The notes under the pieces were generated by a model. That model saw nothing but the letters and a program-made list of their open reading frames with translations, was not told the DNA's origin and did not search any database. Positions 38,219 to 46,413 of a DNA stretch of 58,787 nucleotides are shown here, piece after piece. How positions within the stretch are numbered: the first letter of the stretch is position 1; every line of letters starts with the position of its first letter. This DNA comes from Pseudomonas frederiksbergensis (GTDB lineage: Bacteria; Pseudomonadota; Gammaproteobacteria; Pseudomonadales; Pseudomonadaceae), in assembly GCF_017114915.1 (NCBI RefSeq), contig NZ_JAAUOE010000035.1:1145-59931 (forward strand), given 5' to 3'. The position numbers and the translations under genes are program-made.

Positions 38219-38236
38219 CTGTGTCTATATACACAG
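38219..38236. promoter_or_regulatory. 18-bp palindrome CTGTGTCTATATACACAG
   Basis: A near-perfect inverted repeat 75 bases upstream of mfd. Only the central positions break symmetry. The half-sites CTGT and ACAG are 10 apart, not the 8 required by LexA, so it is probably the operator of another regulator. Confidence 0.55.
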
Positions 38237-38445
38237 GTTGGGCGAAATGTAGTGGTTATGACAAAAACTGGTGGTTCATTACGGGAAATGTAGTGCCAAA
38301 ATCGCTCAGTGTTACGGAGGGTTACGGACACAGTAGCATCATCGTCGAAAAATTGACTGTGCTGAAAGCCCCGTATTTACTGGGCTGGCGCGGGGCGTGA
38401 TTTTTTTGAACGGGATTTTGTTACCGCTTGTGCGACAGGCGCGCA

Positions 38446-38474
38446 TTGCTACGGGAGGGACTCGGCGGCATAAT
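38446..38474 (+). promoter_or_regulatory. Predicted sigma70 promoter of gap
   Basis: TTGCTA (38446-38451), a 17-base spacer and CATAAT (38469-38474). This places the start point near 38481, giving a leader of about 30 bases. Confidence 0.55.
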
Positions 38475-38513
38475 GTAGCCCCTTTTTTCTGCCCCTACAT
38501 GTGGAAGGTTACC

Positions 38514-39962
38514 GTGACTCAGAAGCCCGACCAGTGTCTTGGTGAATGGATCGACCGTGAAGCACTCGCAGAAGCGATGATTCCGCTTATCGGTCAGCTC
38601 TACCGCAACAACAACGTGGTGAGCTCGATCTATGGCCGCAGTCTGATCAACCAGTCTGTCATCGCGATCCTCAAAGCCCACCGCTTTGCTCGCCATCGCC
38701 AGTCCGATGACAGCGAATTGTCCGTCCACGAAACATTCCCGCTGCTCAAGGCAATGAGCGAGCTCAAGCTCGGCGCTGCTTCGGTAGACCTGGGCAAGCT
38801 GGCCGTCAAGTTCAAGGCCGAAGGCAATGGCCGCACCGCCGAAGCGTTCGTCCGTGACGAACTGGCTGATGTGGTCGGCAAGCAGAATGGTTCCGGCCGT
38901 ACCGGCACCGACGTTGTCCTGTATGGCTTCGGTCGTATCGGTCGCCTGCTGGCGCGCATCCTGATCGAGAAAACCGGTGGTGGCGACGGCCTGCGTCTGC
39001 GCGCCATCGTTGTCCGCAAGGGCGCCGAGAACGATCTGGTCAAGCGTGCCAGCCTGCTGCGTCGCGACTCGGTGCACGGTTCGTTCAACGGCACCATCAC
39101 CATTGATGAAGCCAACAACACCATCACCGCCAACGGCAACCTGATCCAGGTTATCTACGCGAAGAACCCGACTGAAGTGGACTACACCCAGTACGGCATC
39201 AAAGACGCGCTGCTGGTGGACAACACCGGTGTATGGCGTGACGCCGATGGCCTGGGCCAGCATCTGGCCTGCCCGGGTATCGACCGCGTTGTTCTGACCG
39301 CGCCTGGCAAAGGCAAGCTGAAGAACATCGTTCACGGCATCAACCACGGTGAAATCACCGCTGACGACAAGATCGTTTCCGCCGCTTCCTGCACCACCAA
39401 CGCCATCGTGCCGGTGCTCAAAGCTGTCAACGACAAGTTCGGCATTGTCAACGGTCACGTTGAAACGGTTCACTCGTACACCAACGACCAGAACCTGATC
39501 GACAACTTCCACAAAGGCAATCGTCGTGGTCGTAGCGCCGCGTTGAACATGGTCATCACCGAGACCGGTGCTGCCACTGCCGCCGCCAAGGCGCTGCCTG
39601 AACTGGCCGGCAAGCTGACCGGTAACGCGATCCGCGTTCCGACGCCAAACGTGTCGATGGCCATTCTCAACCTGAACCTTGAGAAAGCCACCACCCGTGA
39701 AGAGATGAACGAGTACCTGCGCTACATGGCGCTGCACTCCGATCTGCACAAGCAAATCGACTTCGTCAACTCGCAGGAAGTGGTTTCCACCGACTTCGTG
39801 GGCTCGCGCCACGCAGGCGTGGTGGACGCTGAAGCGACCATCTGCAACGACAACCGCGTTGTTCTGTACGTCTGGTACGACAACGAGTTCGGTTACAGCT
39901 GCCAGGTAGTCCGCGTGATGGAAGACATGGCCGGTGTAAACCCGCCAGCATTCCCGCGCTAA
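38514..39962 (+). CDS. gap: Glyceraldehyde-3-phosphate dehydrogenase, long form with N-terminal extension
   Basis: A phosphorylating GAPDH of 482 residues, about 150 longer than classical enzymes (near 330). The catalytic core starts near residue 130 (VVLYGFGRIGRLLARIL, NAD motif) and has the catalytic cysteine in SAASCTTNAIVP and histidine in HSYTNDQN. The N-terminal extension (from MTQKPDQCLGEWIDREALAEAM) resembles no domain I recognise but is shared with PA3001 of P. aeruginosa. I chose GTG 38514 because GGAAGG sits 6 bases upstream; ATG 38499 (487 residues) is often used in annotations. Confidence 0.9.
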   Translation: MTQKPDQCLGEWIDREALAEAMIPLIGQLYRNNNVVSSIYGRSLINQSVIAILKAHRFARHRQSDDSELSVHETFPLLKAMSELKLGAASVDLGKLAVKFKAEGNGRTAEAFVRDELADVVGKQNGSGRTGTDVVLYGFGRIGRLLARILIEKTGGGDGLRLRAIVVRKGAENDLVKRASLLRRDSVHGSFNGTITIDEANNTITANGNLIQVIYAKNPTEVDYTQYGIKDALLVDNTGVWRDADGLGQHLACPGIDRVVLTAPGKGKLKNIVHGINHGEITADDKIVSAASCTTNAIVPVLKAVNDKFGIVNGHVETVHSYTNDQNLIDNFHKGNRRGRSAALNMVITETGAATAAAKALPELAGKLTGNAIRVPTPNVSMAILNLNLEKATTREEMNEYLRYMALHSDLHKQIDFVNSQEVVSTDFVGSRHAGVVDAEATICNDNRVVLYVWYDNEFGYSCQVVRVMEDMAGVNPPAFPR

Positions 39963-39977
39963 GCCTTAGCTGCACAT

Positions 39978-40009
39978 GAAAACGCCCCGACCTTGGTCGG
40001 GGCGTTTTC
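39978..40009. terminator. Bidirectional terminator between gap and endA
   Basis: A 15-bp perfect stem, GAAAACGCCCCGACC / GGTCGGGGCGTTTTC, with a 2-base gap (TT), and A and T tracts on either side. It serves both convergent genes. Confidence 0.92.
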
Positions 40010-40051
40010 GTTTGTGGCGCCAATCCCTTGGAAGAAAATCCCGGCAGCCGG

Positions 40052-40741
40052 TTAGCCGCAAGCCTTCATATCTACAGGGCCGACAAACTCGTTGCCGCGG
40101 CCCATTACGCACGCCACGCTCTGGTTGCGCTGACGTTCCCAGGTCTGAACCGGGTAGGTTTTGTCCCAGGCTTCGTACAATTGGCGATCCTGTTTCGACA
40201 GGCGCAAGCCGTACTGCTTGCTCATGTAGAAATACGTCCGGGCGATCATGCCGCGAATGGAAGGGCGGGGCATGACCTTTTTCGCCTTGAAGTCGACCTG
40301 GGTCAGGCACGAGCCGTATTGGCCCGACTGCACGGGCAGCCAACCGAAACTGAAGTTGCTGCGATCACCATTCACCTCACCGATGCTTGGCACCAGGTTG
40401 TGCAGGTCGGCCTCGGCTTTTTGATAGGTTGGATCGTAGCGCGTGCAGTTCTTGCGACCTCCTTCTTGCCAGCACTGGCGCTGATGGCCGATCTGCCACG
40501 CCGGGACAATGTGCTCCCACTCGATGCGGGATGCGCGCTTGGCGTTTTTGCGCGGCACATAACCACAGGCGGCGAGGTCCACACGGTTGCCGGTGTATTT
40601 GCAGCCACAATAAAACTCGGTCGATTGCGGGGCATACAACTTCCAGGCGACTTTCTTGGCTTCGTCGAAGGTGCGTGGGGCGCCAGCCTGGGCGCCAAGG
40701 GTGATGCACAGAAGCAGTAAAGCAAACCAGCGGACACTCAT
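40052..40741 (-). CDS. Secreted endonuclease I family nuclease
   Basis: A 229-residue EndA/NucM/Dns-type DNase with a Sec signal peptide (MSVRWFALLLLCITLGAQA). The active-site region is IEWEHIVPAWQIGHQ, the His-Me finger (beta-beta-alpha metal) motif, followed by DLHNLVPSIGEVNGDRSN. Several cysteine pairs fit a disulfide-bonded periplasmic or extracellular enzyme. ATG 40741 has GGAAG upstream. It starts 4 bases after the DUF1654 stop, so it shares that gene's LexA-controlled promoter. Confidence 0.9.
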   Translation of the reverse strand: MSVRWFALLLLCITLGAQAGAPRTFDEAKKVAWKLYAPQSTEFYCGCKYTGNRVDLAACGYVPRKNAKRASRIEWEHIVPAWQIGHQRQCWQEGGRKNCTRYDPTYQKAEADLHNLVPSIGEVNGDRSNFSFGWLPVQSGQYGSCLTQVDFKAKKVMPRPSIRGMIARTYFYMSKQYGLRLSKQDRQLYEAWDKTYPVQTWERQRNQSVACVMGRGNEFVGPVDMKACG

Positions 40742-40745
40742 CGAC

Positions 40746-40985
40746 TCAATCTTCCTTCGGCACAACCCAGAAAATCTGCACGCCGCCATCGTCGCGATGG
40801 GCGAGGGTGACGTTGTCGTTCTCGTCGATTTCTTCGAGCAAGCGCTCCCACTCATCCACGGGTTCGTCCGGAAGACGGAAGATCAGTGCAGCTTTGGCTT
40901 TCTGGGCAGTGGGGGAATTGATGATTTTCTGAACGCGCATACCCAGGCGTTCGTAAGCGTCAGGAGAGGCAGAGGTAGTGGCCAC
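40746..40985 (-). CDS. DUF1654 domain protein
   Basis: A 79-residue protein with the DUF1654 core: ASPDAYERLGMRVQKIINSPTAQKAKAALIFRL and WERLLEEIDENDNVTL. The start is GTG 40985, chosen because AAGGA lies 8 bases before it and the N terminus (MATTSASPDAYERLG) matches the family; the longer frame to 41036 would place the promoter inside the gene. It is the first gene of a two-gene unit with the nuclease. Function unknown; DUF1654 is largely confined to pseudomonads. Confidence 0.83.
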   Translation of the reverse strand: MATTSASPDAYERLGMRVQKIINSPTAQKAKAALIFRLPDEPVDEWERLLEEIDENDNVTLAHRDDGGVQIFWVVPKED

Positions 40986-41003
40986 GGAGTTATCCTTATT
41001 AAG

Positions 41004-41019
41004 CTGTACGTGCATACAG
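41004..41019 (-). promoter_or_regulatory. Predicted LexA box for DUF1654-endA
   Basis: CTGTACGTGCATACAG on the plus strand (CTGTATGCACGTACAG on the coding strand), a perfect CTGT-N8-ACAG. It overlaps the predicted -10 box and start point, where LexA binding would block transcription. Confidence 0.8.
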
Positions 41020-41044
41020 TATTTAACTGTAGGCATTTTCGCAA
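41016..41044 (-). promoter_or_regulatory. Predicted sigma70 promoter of DUF1654-endA
   Basis: On the minus strand: TTGCGA (41044-41039), a 17-base spacer and TACTGT (41021-41016). The transcript would start near 41009, about 24 bases before the GTG start. Confidence 0.6.
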
Positions 41045-41191
41045 CTGCTTAAAATTCAAGAAAATCCTCTGACAGTTTTTTTTTCTTTTTGGTGTAGGAC
41101 GGCGGGGAATTTGGAAATCGAAAATCGGTGCTAAAGAAACCCGCGTGCAGGTCGATGCTCCCTTGCAAGGGATCTTTTTTCAGGAGTTCAC

Positions 41192-41638
41192 ATGTCGTTT
41201 AGTGTCGGTTTCGCAAATGCAGGCGCAATTACTATCGGGGGTAAGTCCCCGGCGACCATCAGCGACTTGAGTGAAGCAACATCCGACGCCCAAGCGCTGG
41301 GTGAAGAGCAGGGTAGCGACAACCAGGTCAGAACCGGTGGCGGTGCAGCGGCTCAGGGCGAAAGCAAATCCGAGAAAACCAGCAGTCAAAGTATTGCGGT
41401 GCAGGTGTTGCTCAAGCGCATGCAGGAACTGCAGCAGCAACTGCGCGAACAGCAGCAACAACTGGCGGCCGCTCAGGCAGCGAATTATCCGACCCCGCAA
41501 GCCAAGGCCACCGCTGTCATGACGATCCAGGGGCAAATTGCCGATACCAGTGCCGCGCTCGCGCAAGTGACAGGCAATCTGGTCAAGGAGCTGGCCAAGG
41601 GCTCCAGCAGCGGCAGCCTGGTCAACACCACTGCGTGA
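41192..41638 (+). CDS. Hypothetical coiled-coil protein, 148 aa
   Basis: A protein beginning MSFSVGFANAGAITIGGKSP, with an acidic, low-complexity first third, then a glutamine-rich coiled coil (QVLLKRMQELQQQLREQQQQ, residues about 70-95) and an alanine-rich helix. AGGAG precedes the ATG. It vaguely resembles FlxA-like proteins (coiled coil with LQQQL repeats), but I cannot assign a family. No signal peptide or membrane span is visible. It is monocistronic, upstream of the rbs promoter. Confidence 0.75.
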   Translation: MSFSVGFANAGAITIGGKSPATISDLSEATSDAQALGEEQGSDNQVRTGGGAAAQGESKSEKTSSQSIAVQVLLKRMQELQQQLREQQQQLAAAQAANYPTPQAKATAVMTIQGQIADTSAALAQVTGNLVKELAKGSSSGSLVNTTA

Positions 41639-41683
41639 TGCGAGACGGGTTGGTTTTTGCCAGCCGAGATACAGAACGGGCCG

Positions 41684-41712
41684 TTGACAAATCTCGACAG
41701 GGTTCGCATAGT
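41684..41712 (+). promoter_or_regulatory. Predicted sigma70 promoter of the rbs operon
   Basis: TTGACA (41684-41689), a 17-base spacer and CATAGT (41707-41712). The start point would be near 41719, next to the RbsR operator. Confidence 0.75.
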
Positions 41713-41720
41713 TCGGTCTA

Positions 41721-41734
41721 CGCAAACGTTTGCG
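41721..41734. promoter_or_regulatory. RbsR operator
   Basis: CGCAAACGTTTGCG is a perfect 14-bp palindrome with the central CG typical of LacI-family sites, close to the E. coli RbsR site (GCGAAACGTTTCGC). It covers the predicted transcription start. Confidence 0.85.
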
Positions 41735-41826
41735 CGGTCGCCGTCGATGGTTAATCCATTGAGGTTGATCCATTGAAGATCCAGCGCAATCGTTGCTCAG
41801 AATAATCATAAGATCGGAGTGAACCC

Positions 41827-42783
41827 ATGAAGCTGCCATTCGCTGGACGTCTTTTCGCTGTCGCTATGCTGGCTGCCGCATCCGCCGCGCTGCCTGTCTC
41901 TTCGGCGTTCGCCGAAACCCCTGAAAAACCTAAAGTCGCACTGGTCATGAAATCCCTGGCCAACGAGTTCTTCCTGACCATGGAAGACGGCGCCAAGGCC
42001 TACCAGAAAGACCACTCCGGCGACTTCGAACTGATCTCCAACGGCATCAAGGACGAAACGGACACGGCCGGCCAGACGCGCATCGTCGAGCAAATGATCC
42101 TGTCCAAGGTCAACGCACTGGTCATCGCTCCGGCAGATTCCAAGGCCATGGTCCCGGTCATCAAGAAAGCCGTCGATGCCGGCATCACCGTGATCAACAT
42201 CGATAACCAGCTGGACCCGACTGTCGTCAAAAGCAAAAACATCACCGTTCCATTCGTAGGTCCGGACAACCGCAAAGGCGCGCGTCTGGTGGGTGAATAC
42301 CTGGCCAAACAGCTGAAGGCCGGTGACGAAGTCGGCATCATCGAAGGCGTGTCCACCACCACCAACGCCCAGCAGCGCACTGCAGGCTTCAAGGATGCGA
42401 TGGAAGCGGCGCAGATCAAAGTCGTGTCCCTGCAGTCCGGCGATTGGGAAATCGACAAGGGCGGCAAGGTGGCCTCGTCGATGCTCAGCGAATACCCCAA
42501 TATCAAGGCCCTGCTGGCCGGCAACGACAGCATGGCGGTCGGCGCGGTCTCTGCCGTGCGTGCCGCGGGCAAGGCCGGCAAGGTGCAAGTGGTCGGTTAC
42601 GACAACATCAATGCGATCAAGCCAATGCTCAAGGATGGCCGCGTCCTGGCCACCGCCGACCAGTTTGCTGCCCGGCAAGCGGTGTTCGGCATCGAGACCG
42701 CGCTGAAAATCATCAAAGGCGAAACAGTCGATAGCGGCGCCAACGGCGTCATCGAAACTCCAGTAGAGCTGGTTACCCAGTAG
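41827..42783 (+). CDS. rbsB: Ribose ABC transporter periplasmic binding protein
   Basis: The high-affinity D-ribose receptor of the periplasm, 318 residues. A Sec signal peptide (LFAVAMLAAASAALPVSSAFA) precedes the type I sugar-binding fold (PKVALVMKSLANEFFLTMEDGAK). The ribose-contact regions DNQ-like (NIDNQLD), QQRTAGF and YDNINAI are present. It is the first gene of the rbs operon, transcribed from the RbsR-controlled promoter, and 55 bases separate it from rbsA. Confidence 0.95.
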   Translation: MKLPFAGRLFAVAMLAAASAALPVSSAFAETPEKPKVALVMKSLANEFFLTMEDGAKAYQKDHSGDFELISNGIKDETDTAGQTRIVEQMILSKVNALVIAPADSKAMVPVIKKAVDAGITVINIDNQLDPTVVKSKNITVPFVGPDNRKGARLVGEYLAKQLKAGDEVGIIEGVSTTTNAQQRTAGFKDAMEAAQIKVVSLQSGDWEIDKGGKVASSMLSEYPNIKALLAGNDSMAVGAVSAVRAAGKAGKVQVVGYDNINAIKPMLKDGRVLATADQFAARQAVFGIETALKIIKGETVDSGANGVIETPVELVTQ

Positions 42784-42838
42784 TTTTCTGGCGACACAAT
42801 GGTGCTCGCCTCTTGGGGCGAGCACATGGAGAGTTTTT

Positions 42839-44392
42839 ATGTCAGTTTCCGCCCCGAACGCTGTCCTCTCGGTCAGCGGTATCGGTAAGACCTACGCCCA
42901 ACCTGTCCTGACCGGCATCGACCTGACGCTGATGCGCGGCGAAGTGCTGGCGCTGACCGGCGAGAATGGTGCCGGCAAAAGCACGCTGTCGAAAATCATT
43001 GGCGGACTGGTCGCGCCGACCACCGGCCAGATGCAATTCCAGGGTCAGGATTACCGCCCTGGCAGCCGCAGCCAGGCCGAAGCGCTGGGCATCCGCATGG
43101 TCATGCAAGAACTCAATCTGTTGCCGACATTGTCGGTGGCGGAAAACCTGTTTCTCGACAATCTGCCCAGCCTCGGTGGCTGGATCAGCCGCAAGCAACT
43201 GCGCAGGGCGGCGATCGAGGCCATGGCTCAGGTCGGTCTCGACGCCATTGACCCGGACACCCTGGTCGGCGAGTTGGGGATCGGTCACCAGCAAATGGTG
43301 GAGATCGCCCGTAACCTGATTGGCGATTGCCATGTACTGATCCTCGACGAGCCGACAGCGATGCTCACGGCCCGTGAAGTCGAAATGCTCTTCGAGCAGA
43401 TCACGCGTCTGCAGGCGCGCGGCGTGTCGATCATCTACATTTCCCACCGCCTCGAAGAACTGGCGCGGGTGGCTCAGCGCATCGCGGTATTGCGCGACGG
43501 CAACCTGGTCTGTGTCGAGCCGATGGCCAATTACAACAGCGAGCAACTGGTCACCCTGATGGTCGGCCGTGAACTGGGCGAACACATCGACATGGGCCCG
43601 CGCAATATCGGTGCTCCGGCCTTGACGGTCAAAGGGCTGACTCGCTCCGATAAGGTTCGCGATGTGTCCTTCGAAGTGCGCGCCGGCGAGATTTTTGGGA
43701 TCTCCGGTTTGATCGGGGCAGGGCGTACCGAGTTGCTGCGCCTGATCTTCGGCGCCGATACCGCCGACAGCGGCACCGTCGCGCTGGGGGCGCCGGCTCA
43801 GGTGGTGAATATTCGTTCGCCGGCCGATGCGGTCGGTCATGGCATCGCCCTGATCACCGAAGATCGCAAGGGCGAAGGCCTGCTGCTGACGCAATCGATC
43901 AGTGCCAACATTGCCTTGGGCAATATGCCGGTGATTTCCAGCGGCGGCTTCGTCAACAACGCTGATGAAATGTCGCTGGCCCAGCGTCAGATCAACGCCA
44001 TGCGCATTCGCAGTTCCAGCCCGACGCAACGGGTCTCGGAACTGTCCGGCGGCAATCAGCAGAAAGTCGTGATCGGCCGATGGCTTGAGCGCGACTGCAC
44101 GGTGATGCTGTTCGATGAGCCGACCCGTGGCATCGACGTTGGCGCCAAGTTCGACATCTATACCTTGCTCGGTGAGTTGACCCGTCAGGGCAAGGCGCTG
44201 GTGGTGGTGTCCAGCGACCTGCGCGAATTGATGCTGATCTGTGACCGCATCGGCGTGCTGTCGGCAGGGCGTCTGATCGACACCTTCGAGCGTGACAGCT
44301 GGACCCAGGATGATTTGCTTGCGGCCGCGTTCGCCGGCTACCAAAAACGTGATGCGTTGCTCAATGAAGCGGCGCCTAGGGATCTTCCATGA
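42839..44392 (+). CDS. rbsA: Ribose ABC transporter ATPase
   Basis: A 517-residue tandem ATPase of the sugar-importer type. The first domain has a full Walker A (GENGAGKST) and Walker B (VLILDEPTA); the second has the degenerate Walker A (GLIGAGRTE) but a good signature (LSGGNQQKV) and Walker B (VMLFDEPTRGID), as in E. coli RbsA. It overlaps rbsC by 4 bases. Confidence 0.95.
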   Translation: MSVSAPNAVLSVSGIGKTYAQPVLTGIDLTLMRGEVLALTGENGAGKSTLSKIIGGLVAPTTGQMQFQGQDYRPGSRSQAEALGIRMVMQELNLLPTLSVAENLFLDNLPSLGGWISRKQLRRAAIEAMAQVGLDAIDPDTLVGELGIGHQQMVEIARNLIGDCHVLILDEPTAMLTAREVEMLFEQITRLQARGVSIIYISHRLEELARVAQRIAVLRDGNLVCVEPMANYNSEQLVTLMVGRELGEHIDMGPRNIGAPALTVKGLTRSDKVRDVSFEVRAGEIFGISGLIGAGRTELLRLIFGADTADSGTVALGAPAQVVNIRSPADAVGHGIALITEDRKGEGLLLTQSISANIALGNMPVISSGGFVNNADEMSLAQRQINAMRIRSSSPTQRVSELSGGNQQKVVIGRWLERDCTVMLFDEPTRGIDVGAKFDIYTLLGELTRQGKALVVVSSDLRELMLICDRIGVLSAGRLIDTFERDSWTQDDLLAAAFAGYQKRDALLNEAAPRDLP

Positions 44393-45366
44393 ATACTGCA
44401 ACTCTGGTCGGCAAACGTAGTGGCAATTTTTACGGCCTCGGCACTTACCTGGGCCTGGCGGGTGCCTTGCTGGCGATGGTCGCGTTGTTCTCGGTGTTGA
44501 GCAGCCATTTCCTGTCTTACGACACCTTCAGTACCCTGGCCAACCAGATCCCCGATTTGATGGTGCTGGCGGTCGGCATGACGTTTGTGTTGATCATCGG
44601 CGGTATCGATTTGTCGGTGGGGTCGGTGCTGGCGCTCGCGGCGTCGACGGTCAGCGTGGCGATTCTGGGCTGGGGCTGGAGTGTGCTGCCGGCGGCGTTG
44701 CTGGGAATGGGCACCGCGGCACTGGCGGGCACCATCACCGGTTCGATTACCGTGGCGTGGCGGATTCCGTCGTTCATCGTGTCCCTCGGAGTGCTGGAAA
44801 TGGCGCGGGGCCTGGCGTATCAGATGACCGGTTCGCGCACCGCTTACATCGGTGATGCCTTCGCCTGGCTGTCCAACCCGATCGCGTTCGGCATTTCGCC
44901 GTCGTTCATCATTGCCTTGCTGATTATCTTCATCGCCCAGGCCGTGCTGACGCGCACCGTCTTCGGTCGTTACCTGATCGGTATTGGCACCAACGAAGAA
45001 GCGGTGCGTCTGGCAGGGATCAATCCGAAGCCCTACAAGATCCTGGTGTTCAGCCTGATGGGGCTGTTGGCTGGCATCGCTGCGTTGTTTCAGATTTCTC
45101 GCCTGGAAGCGGCGGACCCGAATGCCGGTTCCGGTCTGGAGCTGCAAGTGATCGCCGCGGTGGTGATCGGCGGCACCAGTCTGATGGGCGGGCGCGGTTC
45201 GGTCATCAGCACCTTCTTCGGTGTGCTGATCATCTCGGTACTGGCGGCCGGTCTGGCGCAGATCGGCGCGACCGAGCCCACCAAACGCATCATCACCGGT
45301 GCGGTGATCGTGGTGGCGGTGGTGCTCGATACTTATCGCAGTCAGCGCGCAAGTCGGCGGACCTGA
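44389..45366 (+). CDS. rbsC: Ribose ABC transporter permease
   Basis: The membrane subunit, 325 residues and about 8-10 spans. The family motif GIDLSVGSVLALAA is near residue 75 and the EAA-like loop AVRLAGINPKPYKI near residue 205. The start overlaps the end of rbsA (ATGA), indicating coupled translation. rbsR begins 3 bases after its stop. Confidence 0.94.
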   Translation: MNTATLVGKRSGNFYGLGTYLGLAGALLAMVALFSVLSSHFLSYDTFSTLANQIPDLMVLAVGMTFVLIIGGIDLSVGSVLALAASTVSVAILGWGWSVLPAALLGMGTAALAGTITGSITVAWRIPSFIVSLGVLEMARGLAYQMTGSRTAYIGDAFAWLSNPIAFGISPSFIIALLIIFIAQAVLTRTVFGRYLIGIGTNEEAVRLAGINPKPYKILVFSLMGLLAGIAALFQISRLEAADPNAGSGLELQVIAAVVIGGTSLMGGRGSVISTFFGVLIISVLAAGLAQIGATEPTKRIITGAVIVVAVVLDTYRSQRASRRT

Positions 45367-45369
45367 GTC

Positions 45370-46389
45370 ATGGCAACCATCAAGGATGTAGCGGCACTCG
45401 CGGGCATTTCCTACACCACGGTTTCCCACGTGGTGAACAAGACGCGGCCGGTGAGTGAAGAAGTGCGGATCAAGGTCGAGGCGGCGATCAAAAGTCTCGA
45501 CTACGTGCCCAGTGCCGTGGCCCGCTCGCTGAAAGCGAAAACCACCGCGACCATCGGCCTGCTGGTGCCCAACAGCCTCAACCCGTACTTCGCCGAGTTG
45601 GCCCGTGGCATCGAGGATTACTGCGAGCGCAACGGCTATTGCGTCATTCTCTGCAATTCCGACGACAACCCGGACAAGCAGCGCAGCTACCTTCGCGTGC
45701 TACTGGAAAAGCGCATCGACGGTTTGATCGTTGCGTCTGCCGGTGGTGACAGCAGCCTGGCCGAAGGCTTAACGGGCGTGCGTACGCCGATGGTGATCGT
45801 CGACCGAGACCTGGAAGGCGTCGATGCCGACCTGGTACGCATCGATCACGAATACGGTGCCTATCTGGCGACCCGGCACTTGCTGGAGTTGGGGCACCGG
45901 GACATCGCCACGATTGGCGGGCCGGCGAGTACCAGCGTGGCGCAGATGCGTCTGGCCGGTTATTGCCGCGCCTTGAAAGAGGCGGGCGTCGAAGTGCCGC
46001 GCGAGCGCATGCTGGAAAGCGACTTCACCAGCACCGGCGGTTACAACGCCGCCGCGATCCTGCTGGAAAAGAACCCGCCCAGCGCAATCTTTGCCGGCAA
46101 CGACATGATCGGCATCGGTGTGTTGCGCGCCGCTGCCGAGCGCAATATTCGTGTACCCACCGAGTTGTCGGTAATCGGCTTCGACGATATCCAGATGAGC
46201 CGTTACGTCTATCCGGCGCTGACGACCGTGGGCCAGTCGATCCTGCAACTTGGCGAGATGGCGGCCGAGGTGTTGTTGCGCCGGATTGCCGCGCCGCATC
46301 TGGCGACCGATCAGCGCATCGTGACGCCCAGTATTGTCTTGCGGGAATCGACTGCGCCGCTGACCGGTGTGTTTGCCCAATACCGCTGA
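45370..46389 (+). CDS. rbsR: Ribose operon repressor, LacI family
   Basis: A LacI-type repressor, 339 residues: N-terminal helix-turn-helix ATIKDVAALAGISYTTVSHVV, hinge helix (VPSAVARSLK) and a ribose-binding-protein-like sensor domain. It probably binds the palindrome at 41721-41734 and is released by ribose. Its place inside the operon gives negative feedback on its own synthesis. Confidence 0.93.
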   Translation: MATIKDVAALAGISYTTVSHVVNKTRPVSEEVRIKVEAAIKSLDYVPSAVARSLKAKTTATIGLLVPNSLNPYFAELARGIEDYCERNGYCVILCNSDDNPDKQRSYLRVLLEKRIDGLIVASAGGDSSLAEGLTGVRTPMVIVDRDLEGVDADLVRIDHEYGAYLATRHLLELGHRDIATIGGPASTSVAQMRLAGYCRALKEAGVEVPRERMLESDFTSTGGYNAAAILLEKNPPSAIFAGNDMIGIGVLRAAAERNIRVPTELSVIGFDDIQMSRYVYPALTTVGQSILQLGEMAAEVLLRRIAAPHLATDQRIVTPSIVLRESTAPLTGVFAQYR

Positions 46390-46413
46390 AATCGAATTGA
46401 TGAGTAAAGATGT

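Larger units (their letters stand above)
38145..38513. other. Divergent regulatory region between mfd and gap
   Basis: About 370 bases without a gene. It contains an 18-bp palindrome (38219-38236) and a gap promoter (38446-38474). The mfd promoter should lie on the left. No REP element is present. Confidence 0.6.

Noticed and set aside
38219..38236. Palindrome CTGT...ACAG as a LexA box for mfd
   Set aside because: The half-sites are 10 bases apart, not 8. LexA needs CTGT-N8-ACAG, as seen at lexA and DUF1654.
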